Shown here: positions 1-7,197 of the stretch, in pieces | How the letters are laid out: each line of letters begins with the position of its first letter | Position numbering within the stretch: position 1 is the first letter of the stretch | Assembly: GCA_002393195.1 (NCBI GenBank) | Contig: DGIK01000148.1 | Location: 1-14,031, forward strand | From: Bacteroidales bacterium UBA3824 | GTDB lineage: Bacteria > Bacteroidota > Bacteroidia > Bacteroidales > UBA3824 | DNA: 14,031 bases | Direction of reading: 5' to 3' | Position numbers and translations under genes: made by a program | The notes under the pieces: model-generated | The model's input: only the letters and a program-made list of their open reading frames with translations | Database searches by the model: none | Told to the model about the DNA's origin: nothing

Positions 1-356
1 ACGACCATCATCAGCAGATAGAGCGTGTAGGCATAGACGCGCTTGCCAGTGTCGCCAAAGTCGGGCGTGTAGAGCAGCAGGGCGAATATCAACCCAAACG
101 GAATCGCGCCAATGATGAGCCACGGTCGGTAAGTGCCCCATTTTGACTGCGTGCGGTCTGAGAGACTGCCCATAAGCGGGTCGGTAACTACGTCAAAAAG
201 CCTTGCAATGAGCATCAGGACAGCCGCATCGGCGAGCGAGAGTCCGAATACATTGGTGAAAAATAGCGGGAATGCTATCGACATCACCTTCCAAGTGATG
301 CCGCCGGCGGCTGCGTCACCAAGCGCGTAGCCAATTTTTTCTTTTAATGAAGCCAT
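1..356 (-). CDS. MFS sugar/cation symporter, GPH (MelB-like) family, N-terminal part
   Basis: Partial gene: the start lies inside the window and the reading frame runs off the left edge after 118 codons. The protein begins MASLKEKIGYALGDAAAGG, the usual opening of glycoside-pentoside-hexuronide:cation symporters. Two hydrophobic segments follow (about residues 20-40 and 43-62). Around residues 62-85 comes the family's cytoplasmic loop motif, DVVTDPLMGSLSDRTQSKWG followed by RPW. In MelB-type carriers the first Asp residues of this region take part in cation coupling. A further hydrophobic segment follows at about residues 85-98. The protein is expected in the inner membrane, importing a sugar or glycoside with Na+ or H+. 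The substrate cannot be told from this fragment. A good promoter lies about 48 bases upstream, so the gene is probably transcribed separately from rpsU, which ends in a terminator just before it. Confidence 0.9.
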   Translation of the reverse strand, partial: MASLKEKIGYALGDAAAGGITWKVMSIAFPLFFTNVFGLSLADAAVLMLIARLFDVVTDPLMGSLSDRTQSKWGTYRPWLIIGAIPFGLIFALLLYTPDFGDTGKRVYAYTLYLLMMV

Positions 357-403
357 AGATAGAATTAGTTTTTAGCAAATTGGATATATTTGTTTTGTGG
401 TGG

Positions 404-435
404 CAAAGATATGCACTTTACAGAAATATTGCAAA
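404..435 (-). promoter_or_regulatory. Bacteroidota-type promoter for the symporter gene
   Basis: On the minus strand TTTG (435-432) is followed after 20 nt by TATCTTTG (411-404), which matches the TTTG / TAnnTTTG consensus. Initiation would fall near base 397, giving a leader of about 40 nt. Confidence 0.7.
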
Positions 436-465
436 TAAAAATTGTATTTATTGCCGTCAATCGTC

Positions 466-510
466 AAAAAAAACACAAAACCCGCGCAAGTTTTTCGCTT
501 GTGCGGGTTT
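466..510 (-). terminator. Rho-independent terminator of rpsU
   Basis: On the minus strand the 13-nt arms AAACCCGCACAAG (510-498) and CTTGCGCGGGTTT (490-478) pair with one mismatch-type position around a short A-rich loop. They are followed by TTTTGTG and then eight T (473-466). The hairpin lies 55 bases after the rpsU stop and separates rpsU from the symporter gene. Confidence 0.85.
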
Positions 511-565
511 GCCTTGCTGATTCGCATCAGCGGTGTCTCTTCGTAGAAAGAAACTCGGACGGTAG

Positions 566-763
566 CTAAACGTCCTCCTCTTCCCTTCTGAGTTTCTGGA
601 TGTAGATAGCCTTTTTAATTTGCTCTCTTCTCTTTACCGAAAACTTGGTGAACGCCTGCCTCTCGCGAAGCTCCCTTACGACACCAGTCTTTTCGAATTT
701 CCTCTTGAATTTCTTGAGGGCTCTTTCGATGTTTTCGCCTTCTTTTACTGGTACTATGATCAT
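566..763 (-). CDS. rpsU: Small ribosomal subunit protein bS21
   Basis: The 65-residue basic protein has the typical bS21 start, MIIVPVKEGENIERALKKFK. A long positively charged helix follows, with FEKTGVVRELRERQAF and an Arg/Lys-rich tail. It binds the 3' domain of 16S rRNA in the 30S platform and helps translation initiation. Its length and sequence match Bacteroidota bS21. The gene has its own promoter and terminator, so it forms a single-gene unit between the peptidase and the symporter. No Shine-Dalgarno sequence is seen before the ATG. In Bacteroidota, bS21 has been linked to occlusion of the anti-Shine-Dalgarno sequence, which agrees with an SD-less leader. That link is family knowledge, not something shown here. 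Confidence 0.97.
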   Translation of the reverse strand: MIIVPVKEGENIERALKKFKRKFEKTGVVRELRERQAFTKFSVKRREQIKKAIYIQKLRREEEDV

Positions 764-822
764 AGTGTTTTTTAATTTGTTTAATTTAAAATTTTAAATT
801 TGTATCACTTTTATACAGGGTG

Positions 823-853
823 CAAAGTTATAAAAGATTTTTTTGATACCAAA
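823..853 (-). promoter_or_regulatory. Bacteroidota-type promoter of rpsU
   Basis: On the minus strand TTTG (853-850) is followed after 19 nt by TAACTTTG (830-823), a full match to the phylum's consensus. Initiation near base 816 gives an AT-rich leader of about 50 nt. The promoter sits in the gap between the peptidase stop and rpsU. Confidence 0.8.
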
Positions 854-882
854 AGATATTTGAAAAAAAATTGCAGTTTTTT

Positions 883-3057
883 TTATTTCACCACCTCCAA
901 CTCCTTTATAATATTCTGTGCGCCGCCCAATTTGTCTATCAGGAAGAGCACGTAGCGGATGTCAACGGAGATATTGCGGCAGATGCTGGGGTCGTACATA
1001 ATGTCGCTCATTGTGCCTTCCCAACAGCGGTCGAAATTAATGCCTACCAAATGACCATCGCCATTGATGACGGGGCTGCCCGAATTGCCGCCGGTGGTGC
1101 GGTTGGAGGCTACAAAACATACGTGCAACGAGCCGTCCTTGTCGGCGTAGCGACCATAATCGCGGTTGCGGTGGAGAGCTTCGAGAGCCGACGGCGCATC
1201 ATAGTCGGCGGGGGCGGGTCGGTCTTTGGCTATCACGCCGTCCAACGTAGTAAAACTCTTGTACACCACCGCGTCCCGAGGCTCAAAACCGCCTACCTTG
1301 CCGTATGTGAAACGCAACGTGCTGTTGGCGTCGGGAAACGGAATCACCTCCGGCATCACCTCCAACAACGCCGCCTGATAACGCTTGTACATATCGTCCT
1401 CAGCCTGTATCATATCGCGGTAGGTGAAATATGCCTTCTGAAACAGCATCTTGATGTTACTATCATAGAAATACACGCCGATGTCGTGTTTGAGCGTCTC
1501 CACGATGGATTCTATCTTAACCTCGCGCTTTTTGCCGGTGAGTTTGAGAGCCTCGCGACATTCAGCAACCACATTCAACGCCGTCTGCAACTGCGCCGCC
1601 GCCGAGCCGTGATAGAAGCAATTCACAAAATCCTGAGCGTCGGCGATGTCGTGCGATGCGTAAAGGCTGTCGAGGTCGTCGGGCAGGAAGTCGGGACAGG
1701 AGTCGCAATATATCTTATAAAGTGCGCTAAAAAGATTGCGCTCTAGGGTGCTGTCTCTCTTGTCAAAAACCGAGCGGAGTTTGGATTCCACGTTGTTGAT
1801 TTCGTTGTCGATGTTGGAGGACGGATTAGCCATAGAATTTTTCAGGCGCGTGAGTTGCTCGCCCGCCTTGAATTGCGACAATCCATAAATCGATTCCGTA
1901 AAATACGTAACGCAACGTGCTGCCTTGATGTTGGTGGCGTTGTAAATAGAACAAAAAGCCCTCACAATGTTGCTGTATTTGCCACGCAATTCGCTTGTGG
2001 AGAGCCGTGATTGAAATTCGCGTTCCAATTCCTGTTTGCGTCCCACGGCGTTGCAACTGAGGAGACCAGCTATTGCGCCCTCCCATTTTTTCTTGCCGTT
2101 TTCAACGCCCGAATACCTCGACGCGTAGTCTATCTTGATTTGACGGTCGTGATTCATAGCCTCCTCCATCAAATCCATCTCCAACTGACGGACGCAGACC
2201 CTCGCGGGCAAATCCACATCTTGACGAAATTTTACTGCGCACGACGGCAAGTATGATTCTGTAACGCCCGGATAGCCAAACACCATCGTGAAGTCGCCAT
2301 CGTTCAAGCCTTTGAGCGAAATTTTGAAATGCGATTTCGGGTGGTAAGGCACATTGGCGTTTGAAAAATCGGTCGGATTGTTGTACTTGTCGGCATAAAC
2401 CCTAAACACCGAAAAGTCGCCCGAATGACGCGGCCACATCCAGTTGTCGGTGTCGGAATAATAATTGCCAACCGACGATGGCGGTGCCGCCACAAGCCTA
2501 ACATCCCTAAATACTTTGTACACAAATACATAATAGACATTGCCACCATAAAAACCTTCCACCGAATACTCCAAATTGTCGCCGTATTTGGACTGATAAT
2601 CGGCAATGACAGCCCTGCGGTTGTCGTCGTCGGACATATCGCCGTATTTTTCGGGAACGAGTTCCATACGGTCGAGGATTTGGATTTCGAGACCCTCGCA
2701 GGGGAGTTCTTCGGTGATGTTTTTAGCCCAAAATCCGTCCGCCAAATAGTCGTGCATCAAGGTCGAATGTTGCTGAATGAACGACCGTCCGCAATGGTGG
2801 TTGGTGAATATCAAGCCGTCTTTCGACACAAATTCGCCCGTACAGCCGCCGCCAAACAACACCACGGCATCCTTCATACAAGCCTTGTTGACGGAATAGA
2901 TGTCTTCGGCTTTGAGTTTGAAACCGTTTTTCTGCATATCGGCGATGCGTTGCTGCGCCAATACCGGCAGCCACATCCCGCCCTGCGCCACCGCGTTGGA
3001 TACGCATATTATTATGGCGACGATTAATATAAATATCCTTCTCATAATGTGTTTCAT
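883..3057 (-). CDS. S46 family dipeptidyl-peptidase, DPP11-like (Asp/Glu-specific)
   Basis: The 724-residue protein has a signal peptide (basic start, hydrophobic residues 8-20, likely cleavage after AVAQ near 25), so it works in the periplasm or at the outer membrane. It has the chymotrypsin-fold triad of family S46: His88 in TNHHCG, Asp214 in PRHSGDFS and Ser659 in GNSGSP, with the helical domain between Asp and Ser. The length fits the family (about 700-720). Arg677, 18 residues after the catalytic Ser in the segment NFDRCWEG, is at the position where Porphyromonas DPP11 has Arg673, which selects acidic P1 residues; DPP7 has Gly there. It should therefore release dipeptides with Asp or Glu in second place from protein fragments, feeding amino-acid fermentation. 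It starts 3 nt after hisIE, with AGGAG inside the last codons of hisIE six bases before the ATG, so the two are probably co-transcribed. Met5 is a second possible start. Acidic specificity is inferred from one residue. Confidence 0.93.
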   Translation of the reverse strand: MKHIMRRIFILIVAIIICVSNAVAQGGMWLPVLAQQRIADMQKNGFKLKAEDIYSVNKACMKDAVVLFGGGCTGEFVSKDGLIFTNHHCGRSFIQQHSTLMHDYLADGFWAKNITEELPCEGLEIQILDRMELVPEKYGDMSDDDNRRAVIADYQSKYGDNLEYSVEGFYGGNVYYVFVYKVFRDVRLVAAPPSSVGNYYSDTDNWMWPRHSGDFSVFRVYADKYNNPTDFSNANVPYHPKSHFKISLKGLNDGDFTMVFGYPGVTESYLPSCAVKFRQDVDLPARVCVRQLEMDLMEEAMNHDRQIKIDYASRYSGVENGKKKWEGAIAGLLSCNAVGRKQELEREFQSRLSTSELRGKYSNIVRAFCSIYNATNIKAARCVTYFTESIYGLSQFKAGEQLTRLKNSMANPSSNIDNEINNVESKLRSVFDKRDSTLERNLFSALYKIYCDSCPDFLPDDLDSLYASHDIADAQDFVNCFYHGSAAAQLQTALNVVAECREALKLTGKKREVKIESIVETLKHDIGVYFYDSNIKMLFQKAYFTYRDMIQAEDDMYKRYQAALLEVMPEVIPFPDANSTLRFTYGKVGGFEPRDAVVYKSFTTLDGVIAKDRPAPADYDAPSALEALHRNRDYGRYADKDGSLHVCFVASNRTTGGNSGSPVINGDGHLVGINFDRCWEGTMSDIMYDPSICRNISVDIRYVLFLIDKLGGAQNIIKELEVVK

Positions 3058-3060
3058 TTT

Positions 3061-3654
3061 TTACTCCTGATGCCTGCCCTTCAAAACAGCCACCACGTCC
3101 TCGATTTTTTTGCCACGGGAACTCAGTAGCACAATCACGTGGTACAGCAAGTCGGCAGCCTCGTTGAGGAAGAGCGAATCGTTGTTGTCCTTGGATTCGA
3201 TGACGAGCTCCACAGCCTCCTCGCCGACCTTCTTGGCGATTTTGTTGACGCCCTCGCGGAAAAGTTTTGTGGTGTAGCTGCCAGCCGGACGCTCCTCGTT
3301 GCGCTTGTCGATGAATTTTTGGAGATACGACAAGAATCCGATGTTGCTCTCCTCAAAATCAAAACACGAAGTAGTTCCCTTGTGACAAGTGGGGCCGTCG
3401 GGTTTGGCTTTGATGAGGATGGTGTCGTTGTCGCAATCCACATACATCTCTTTGAGGTGCAGGAAGTTGCCGGAAGTTTCGCCCTTAGTCCAAAGGCAGT
3501 TGCGACTACGCGACCAAAATGTTACCTTCTTGGTCTCCTGAGTTTTCTTGAAACTCTCCTCGTTCATATATCCGAGCATCAGCACCTGCAATGTCTCGTA
3601 ATCCTGTACAATGGCAGGAATCAACCCGCCCATTTTTTCAAAATCCAATGTCAT
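3061..3654 (-). CDS. hisIE: Bifunctional phosphoribosyl-AMP cyclohydrolase / phosphoribosyl-ATP pyrophosphatase
   Basis: The 197-residue fusion carries out steps 2 and 3 of histidine synthesis in the cytoplasm: PR-ATP to PR-AMP, then ring opening to ProFAR. The N-terminal HisI domain (about 1-105) shows the [16 protein letters not shown] and YVDCDNDT motifs. Asp73, Asp75 and Asp77 bind metal, and Cys74, Cys90 and Cys97 bind zinc. The C-terminal HisE domain (about 108-197) has the all-alpha MazG-like pattern with KVGEEAVE and NEAADLLYH supplying acidic metal ligands. Both domains look complete. In many Bacteroidota hisIE directly follows hisF. Here it is separated from hisF by 5 kb of opposite-strand genes and has its own promoter. 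The S46 peptidase follows after 3 nt. Confidence 0.97.
   Translation of the reverse strand: MTLDFEKMGGLIPAIVQDYETLQVLMLGYMNEESFKKTQETKKVTFWSRSRNCLWTKGETSGNFLHLKEMYVDCDNDTILIKAKPDGPTCHKGTTSCFDFEESNIGFLSYLQKFIDKRNEERPAGSYTTKLFREGVNKIAKKVGEEAVELVIESKDNNDSLFLNEAADLLYHVIVLLSSRGKKIEDVVAVLKGRHQE
3064..3068 (-). promoter_or_regulatory. Ribosome binding site of the S46 peptidase, inside hisIE
   Basis: AGGAG lies in the final two sense codons of hisIE (CAG GAG, then TAA), six bases before the ATG at 3057. It supports the first ATG over the one four codons later and suggests translational coupling to hisIE. Confidence 0.6.
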
Positions 3655-3683
3655 TTTTCGTTAACGTTAATTATTAATTTTTG

Positions 3684-3701
3684 GAACGCCTTACGGCGTT
3701 C
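3684..3701. repeat. Perfect 7-bp hairpin in the hisIE leader
   Basis: GAACGCC (3684-3690) and GGCGTTC (3695-3701) enclose the tetraloop TTAC, read as GTAA on the minus strand. On the plus strand it is followed by TTTATTTTT, so it could stop antisense transcription heading into hisIE. On the minus strand it lies in the hisIE leader about 30 bases before the start, with no U-tract. Its 12-bp core CGCCTTACGGCG reappears in inverted orientation beside the hisF stop at 8682-8693. Confidence 0.7.
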
Positions 3702-3723
3702 TTTATTTTTAAACAAAAATTTT

Positions 3724-3754
3724 CGTCAATTTTTTCGTCAATTTCCGTCAATTT
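3724..3754. repeat. Three tandem CGTCAATTT units, left edge of the envelope block
   Basis: CGTCAATTT begins at 3724, 3736 and 3746 (spacing 12 and 10). The 19 bases at 3736-3754 recur exactly at 8601-8619 at the other edge of the envelope gene block. The units lie in the predicted hisIE leader. They are AT-rich and short, so a binding site, a recombination scar or a genome-wide repeat are all possible. Confidence 0.65.
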
Positions 3755-3777
3755 ATGCAAGAATCTTTTTCAAAGGG

Positions 3778-3809
3778 CAAAATTATTGATTTTTTTTGGA
3801 TGACACAAC
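3778..3809 (-). promoter_or_regulatory. Probable promoter of hisIE
   Basis: On the minus strand GTTG (3809-3806) precedes TAATTTTG (3785-3778) by 20 nt, close to the TTTG / TAnnTTTG consensus with one change in the upstream box. A start near base 3771 would give a leader of about 117 nt carrying the CGTCAATTT units and the 3684-3701 hairpin. Confidence 0.45.
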
Positions 3810-3904
3810 TTTATTTGATTTTTGAAATACGAAATGCCTTTAATATGCGTCTGCAGGGTGCCGTTGCAAAATTTCAAGCAATTAACATTTTTTAATACTT
3901 TAAA

Positions 3905-3936
3905 TTTGTTTAATTAAAATTATTGAATCAAATTTG
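3905..3936 (+). promoter_or_regulatory. Probable promoter of the structured RNA
   Basis: TTTG (3905-3908) is followed after 20 nt by CAAATTTG (3929-3936), which has one mismatch to TAnnTTTG. It would start transcription near 3943, just where the structured region begins. TAAATTTG at 3901-3908 could alternatively be a downstream box by itself. Confidence 0.4.
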
Positions 3937-3942
3937 CGTCAT

Positions 3943-4168
3943 AAAAGTTGTGGGCTCAGGCAGTCCGCGGCCAAGATAAATAGATTATTTGGAAGTTGTA
4001 CTGTATCCCTATGAATGAGAACGTAGGAAATTCTTAGAAAGTTGGGATATAGTACAGCATCCGGCTCTGTATAAGGGCATGGTTTGCTGTGTTATGTCTT
4101 GACTTTCAGGTTTCCTACGACCATCATTCACAGGATGTAACGAAGTAAGCTGTGCTTTCTTTTTTTCC
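3943..4168 (+). ncRNA. Structured non-coding RNA or leader with a large potential pseudoknot, class not recognised
   Basis: This stretch has no supported protein gene and shows strong RNA pairing. A 15-bp helix joins 3995-4009 to 4044-4058 (GTTGTACTGTATCCC with GGGATATAGTACAGC, two G-U pairs). Its loop contains GAATGA (4013-4018) and CGTAGGAAA (4022-4030), which pair perfectly with TCATTC (4124-4129) and TTTCCTACG (4111-4119) in the 3' part. That gives either a pseudoknot or a competing fold. A small hairpin, CCAAGATAA / TTATTTGG, lies at 3971-3992 with one bulged base. CACAG/CTGTG (4129-4133, 4150-4154) followed by a T-rich tract (4156-4167) could be the terminator, and AAAAG near 3943 could pair with CTTT near 4155 to close the molecule. 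It precedes the envelope operon by about 67 bases, so it could be an independent RNA or a regulatory leader. I do not recognise RNase P, tmRNA, SRP RNA or a known riboswitch consensus. Confidence 0.6.
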
Positions 4169-4222
4169 TATCTTTCAAATAATTCTCCACAAAAATGAAT
4201 GCTTATAGTATTAACTTAAAAT

Positions 4223-4228
4223 AAGGAG
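4223..4228 (+). promoter_or_regulatory. Canonical Shine-Dalgarno before the first envelope gene
   Basis: AAGGAG stands six bases before the ATG at 4235. The other envelope genes lack such a site, so it fixes this start and suggests strong initiation of the first gene. Confidence 0.6.
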
Positions 4229-4234
4229 AATTAA

Positions 4235-5158
4235 ATGAAAAAGTATTTCACTTTGTTATTTTTCTTACTTGTGATGCAGTCTGCGACATTCGCGCAAAAC
4301 ACGTTTACGGTGGAGCGCATTGTGCCGCATGATTTTGATTTGGAGGACAATATGATAATCAAAAATGCCACTCCTTACATCATCAACAGCGTCTCAGTGT
4401 ATGAAAATGACACTAAAATCGCCGATTGTCAAAACCTTGCGCCAAAAGACGACAACACAGTGATGAAATTTTCTGACAATGGCCTGTCTCGTTTTCTTGG
4501 CGTCAACCTCCGTCTGGTGATAGAAAGCGGCGATGCCAAACAGCATGGCGCGCAGGTGGACGTGCAGTACAAGGACAAGGACGACGACCTCATAATAGAA
4601 ATTATCTCCACCGGCGGTACATCAACAACCAACCGACCCAACAAAAAAGACAAAACAGGAGGAACGGGATTCCGTGTCTGCATGGATGTATTGCATGGGT
4701 TCCTCGAAAAAAGAGATGATGTTGATGATGGCAATGGCAACAAAATTTCGTTCCCAACGATGTGCGACCAACTCAACTTCACTTTTGGTGCCAATGTAAT
4801 CCCGGGGCTTTATGTTGGTCTTGGTCCGAGCGGTGCCATAGGTTGGGGCAACGGTGCCAAAGCGTCATACAACGTGGGTGCTGACTTAAAATTGCGCTAC
4901 ACATACACTAACATCAATGTCCGCCCATACGCAGAATACAATCTGTATTGGCTGGAAAACACCGATACCAAGAAGCGCGGATTGGAGCACAGCATCGGTG
5001 TAGGTTTCTGTTTTGCAACGAAAGTTTTCCTCGGCGCACAATACTGGCTGCACCCATACGAAGATGTCCAGCCCAAAAAACAGGGCAGAAAAACTGTTGA
5101 AGAAAAAGTAAAAAAGACAGAAAAATATTTCTGCATACATTTCGGACTAATGTTTTAA
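4235..5158 (+). CDS. Secreted outer-membrane beta-barrel-like protein, unknown function
   Basis: The 307-residue protein begins with a signal peptide (MKKY, hydrophobic residues 5-15, cleavage likely after TFAQ near 21). Residues 22-125 are a soluble beta-rich region without a recognised domain, ending in an acidic KDKDDD segment. A Thr/Asn/Lys-rich linker (about 127-142) follows. Residues from about 145 onwards alternate hydrophobic and polar residues with many Gly and aromatics (NFTFGANVIPGLYVGLGP, LRYTYTNINVRPYAEYNLYW), as in a small outer-membrane barrel. The chain ends in FGLMF, and a terminal Phe is the usual signal for barrel insertion by BAM. It is the first gene of the five-gene envelope block, with a good ribosome binding site and the structured RNA upstream. 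A basic insert (KKQGRKTVEEKVKKTEK) precedes the last strand. No closer assignment is possible from sequence alone. Confidence 0.8.
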   Translation: MKKYFTLLFFLLVMQSATFAQNTFTVERIVPHDFDLEDNMIIKNATPYIINSVSVYENDTKIADCQNLAPKDDNTVMKFSDNGLSRFLGVNLRLVIESGDAKQHGAQVDVQYKDKDDDLIIEIISTGGTSTTNRPNKKDKTGGTGFRVCMDVLHGFLEKRDDVDDGNGNKISFPTMCDQLNFTFGANVIPGLYVGLGPSGAIGWGNGAKASYNVGADLKLRYTYTNINVRPYAEYNLYWLENTDTKKRGLEHSIGVGFCFATKVFLGAQYWLHPYEDVQPKKQGRKTVEEKVKKTEKYFCIHFGLMF

Positions 5159-5196
5159 TTAACAATAATTTCTAACCAATTAAATTACAATTAATT

Positions 5197-5868
5197 ATGA
5201 AAGTGTTCAAACTAATGCTGGTGGCGGCAGCGGTTGCCGTCTCGTCCTGCGCCATGGCGCAGGACCTCAGCTTCGGAGTGAAGGCGGGACTGAACTTCTC
5301 GAAGTTCACGGTTGAAAAGGATGAAGAGGGATATGATTACAGCTCTGCTCACAAATCTAAACCGGGAATCAGCCTCGGTGTGTACGCCGACTACACCCTC
5401 AGCGATTTGCTGGCGATTGAGTCTGGCTTGCAGTTTGACCAGAAGGGCAGCAAAGCCGAAGGTAATGATGGCGGCTCATGGTCAGACAAGTACACCATCA
5501 ACTATTTCACGATTCCCATCAACGCAAGGGTGAACTTGGCAATGGGCGACAACAACATCTACTTCCTCGCAGGACCAACATTCGGCATTGCGCTCTCTGG
5601 AAAAAACAAATATGAAGAGGATGGAAAATCAGAAGACATCACAATCAAATTCGAAAAACCCAAAGTGGATGAAGACGGCGATCCTATCGAAGGAGGAGCA
5701 TTCGCAAAACGCATGAATGTTGGACTTCTTCTTGGTGCAGGTTACGAATTGTCAAACAACATTGGCGCAAGACTCACCTACGAAATAGGTCTCAACAATC
5801 TGTCCCAATACAGCAAAGGCGAGGTAAAGACCGGCGTCTTCGGCATTGCTGTAACCTACAAGTTCTAA
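5197..5868 (+). CDS. Porin-family small outer-membrane beta-barrel protein (PorT/OMP_b-brl_2 type)
   Basis: The 223-residue protein has a signal peptide (residues 1 to about 21, ending SSCAMAQ) and then the typical family opening DLSFGVKAGLNFSKF. Amphipathic strands follow (SLGVYADYTLSDLLAIESG, YFTIPINARVNLAMGDNNIY, FLAGPTFGIALSG, MNVGLLLGAGYELSNNIG), and it ends in AVTYKF with a C-terminal Phe. This is the eight-stranded barrel fold common in Bacteroidota, located in the outer membrane. The acidic segment at about 145-170 is probably an extracellular loop. Cys18 sits in VSSC, which could pass as a lipobox, but AMAQ just after it is a normal signal peptidase I site and a barrel needs no lipid. 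It lies 38 bases after the first envelope gene and 15 before the OmpA-type gene, so co-transcription is likely. Function is unknown. Confidence 0.85.
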   Translation: MKVFKLMLVAAAVAVSSCAMAQDLSFGVKAGLNFSKFTVEKDEEGYDYSSAHKSKPGISLGVYADYTLSDLLAIESGLQFDQKGSKAEGNDGGSWSDKYTINYFTIPINARVNLAMGDNNIYFLAGPTFGIALSGKNKYEEDGKSEDITIKFEKPKVDEDGDPIEGGAFAKRMNVGLLLGAGYELSNNIGARLTYEIGLNNLSQYSKGEVKTGVFGIAVTYKF

Positions 5869-5883
5869 TCATCCTGACACGCT

Positions 5884-7170
5884 ATGAAGAAAAGAAAAAT
5901 TCTATTAGCGTTGACGGCGGCAACTCTTGCGCTGAATGTCTCAGCGCAAGAGACGGATGTTGATACAACGGAAAGCGAGGTCATTGAGCCGAGCGTATGG
6001 AGCGTGGGACTTAATTTTGGACCGAGAACCAATTTCATGAAATTCACAAACCTTTCGCCCGACATCAACGGAACCAAGGCCGCCCGCAGCAACTTTGTGT
6101 TCTCGGTGTTTGCGTACCGCGAGTTCAAGGACGGCAAATACGGCATCCGCCCGCAATTGTCGCTCCTGAGTCGTGGCGCCAAATACACCGGCATAGAGTC
6201 AAAGTACTGGGAAAACGCCACGTATGATGTGAAAGCCAACTACCTCGACCTCCGTATGCCGTTGATACTCAATCTCAACGAGTTTGAGATAAGCGGACAG
6301 CCGATACAACCATACGTCTATATCACGCCTATCTTAGGTGCGGCTACAGGCGGCGAACTCTCGCTTACCGACGAGACCGAAGACCCCGAAGACGCCGTAA
6401 CCATCTCGATGGATGCCGCCAAATCCAACTTGGCATCGTTCTATCTCGGTGCGGGGCTCGGCGTGGGCGCGAGGTACAAATTCGACATCATGGGCGAAAA
6501 ATGCTTTGCAAGTTTCGAGATGATGTTCGATTACGGTATCTCAAACACCTACGGCAAAAACGAGAAGGACGGCAAGGCGGAGGACGTCGGCTACCTCGTC
6601 AACTACACCAACTACCCATTGGACGGCAAACGCAGGTTTTCGGGGCTCGAATTTCAGGTAACGGCATGTGTGCCAATGAGCCTATTCAAGCACAAGCGCA
6701 AGAAGAAAGAGCCACCGGTAATCGAGGAAGTAATAATCGACGAGCCAATCCATGAGCCCGAAAAACCATGCTACGAACTCGAAGAAATCTCGCAGATGAT
6801 AGCGGACGGCAAGTCCGTGAAAGGCAAGACAATATGCGCCATCAACACCATCAACTTCGACTTTGGCAGCGCGAAAATCAAGGAAGAATCCTTCGACTAC
6901 CTCGACAAACTCGCCGAAATCCTTAAATCCACTGGCGCAAACATCAAGGTAAACGGACACACCGACAGCATCGGCACTGTGGAATACAACCTCAAACTCT
7001 CACGTGACCGCGCAAAATCCGTGGTCAACTACTTGACAAACAAAGGCATTGCCAAGGAAAAACTCTCCTCGGAAGGCTACGGACCAAACCGTCCCCTCAC
7101 AACCAACGAGACCGATGAAGGTCGCGCCATGAACCGCCGTGTAGAGTTTGAAATCCTTGACGAAGAATAA
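5884..7170 (+). CDS. OmpA-family protein: outer-membrane barrel plus peptidoglycan-binding domain
   Basis: The 428-residue protein has a signal peptide cleaved near ALNVSAQ (22). Residues about 38-265 form a beta-barrel domain of the kind seen in the preceding gene, ending in FQVTACVPMSLF. A basic then Glu/Pro-rich linker (268-297) crosses the periplasm. Residues about 318-428 are an OmpA C-terminal domain: INFDFGSAKI, NGHTDSIGTVEYN, LSRDRAKSVVNYL and NRRVEFEI. Asp361 and Arg376 are 15 residues apart, as in the pair that binds diaminopimelate in peptidoglycan, and both are present. The protein should tie the outer membrane to the cell wall. It stands third in the envelope block, 15 bases after the small barrel and 27 before a lipoprotein, and may be the anchor of a multi-protein assembly. 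Confidence 0.93.
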   Translation: MKKRKILLALTAATLALNVSAQETDVDTTESEVIEPSVWSVGLNFGPRTNFMKFTNLSPDINGTKAARSNFVFSVFAYREFKDGKYGIRPQLSLLSRGAKYTGIESKYWENATYDVKANYLDLRMPLILNLNEFEISGQPIQPYVYITPILGAATGGELSLTDETEDPEDAVTISMDAAKSNLASFYLGAGLGVGARYKFDIMGEKCFASFEMMFDYGISNTYGKNEKDGKAEDVGYLVNYTNYPLDGKRRFSGLEFQVTACVPMSLFKHKRKKKEPPVIEEVIIDEPIHEPEKPCYELEEISQMIADGKSVKGKTICAINTINFDFGSAKIKEESFDYLDKLAEILKSTGANIKVNGHTDSIGTVEYNLKLSRDRAKSVVNYLTNKGIAKEKLSSEGYGPNRPLTTNETDEGRAMNRRVEFEILDEE

Positions 7171-7197
7171 TAATAACTAATCAAAAAACACGAAAAA

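Noticed and set aside
871..1746. 291-residue plus-strand open frame opposite the S46 peptidase
   Set aside because: It lies wholly over a well-supported peptidase gene, has no signal or motif, and reads as a composition shadow.
3655..3771. Histidine attenuator leader peptide before hisIE
   Set aside because: No short frame rich in His codons is seen between the predicted promoter and the start.
3943..4168. 6S RNA, tmRNA, RNase P RNA or a known riboswitch
   Set aside because: The conserved cores of RNase P, tmRNA and cobalamin or TPP riboswitches are not present, and the loop-to-tail pairing is unlike the extended hairpin of 6S RNA. A covariance search is still required, so the class is left open.
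5197..5868. Porin-family protein as a lipoprotein (VSSC at residues 15-18)
   Set aside because: A signal peptidase I site (AMAQ) follows at once, and the rest is a standard outer-membrane barrel with a C-terminal Phe.
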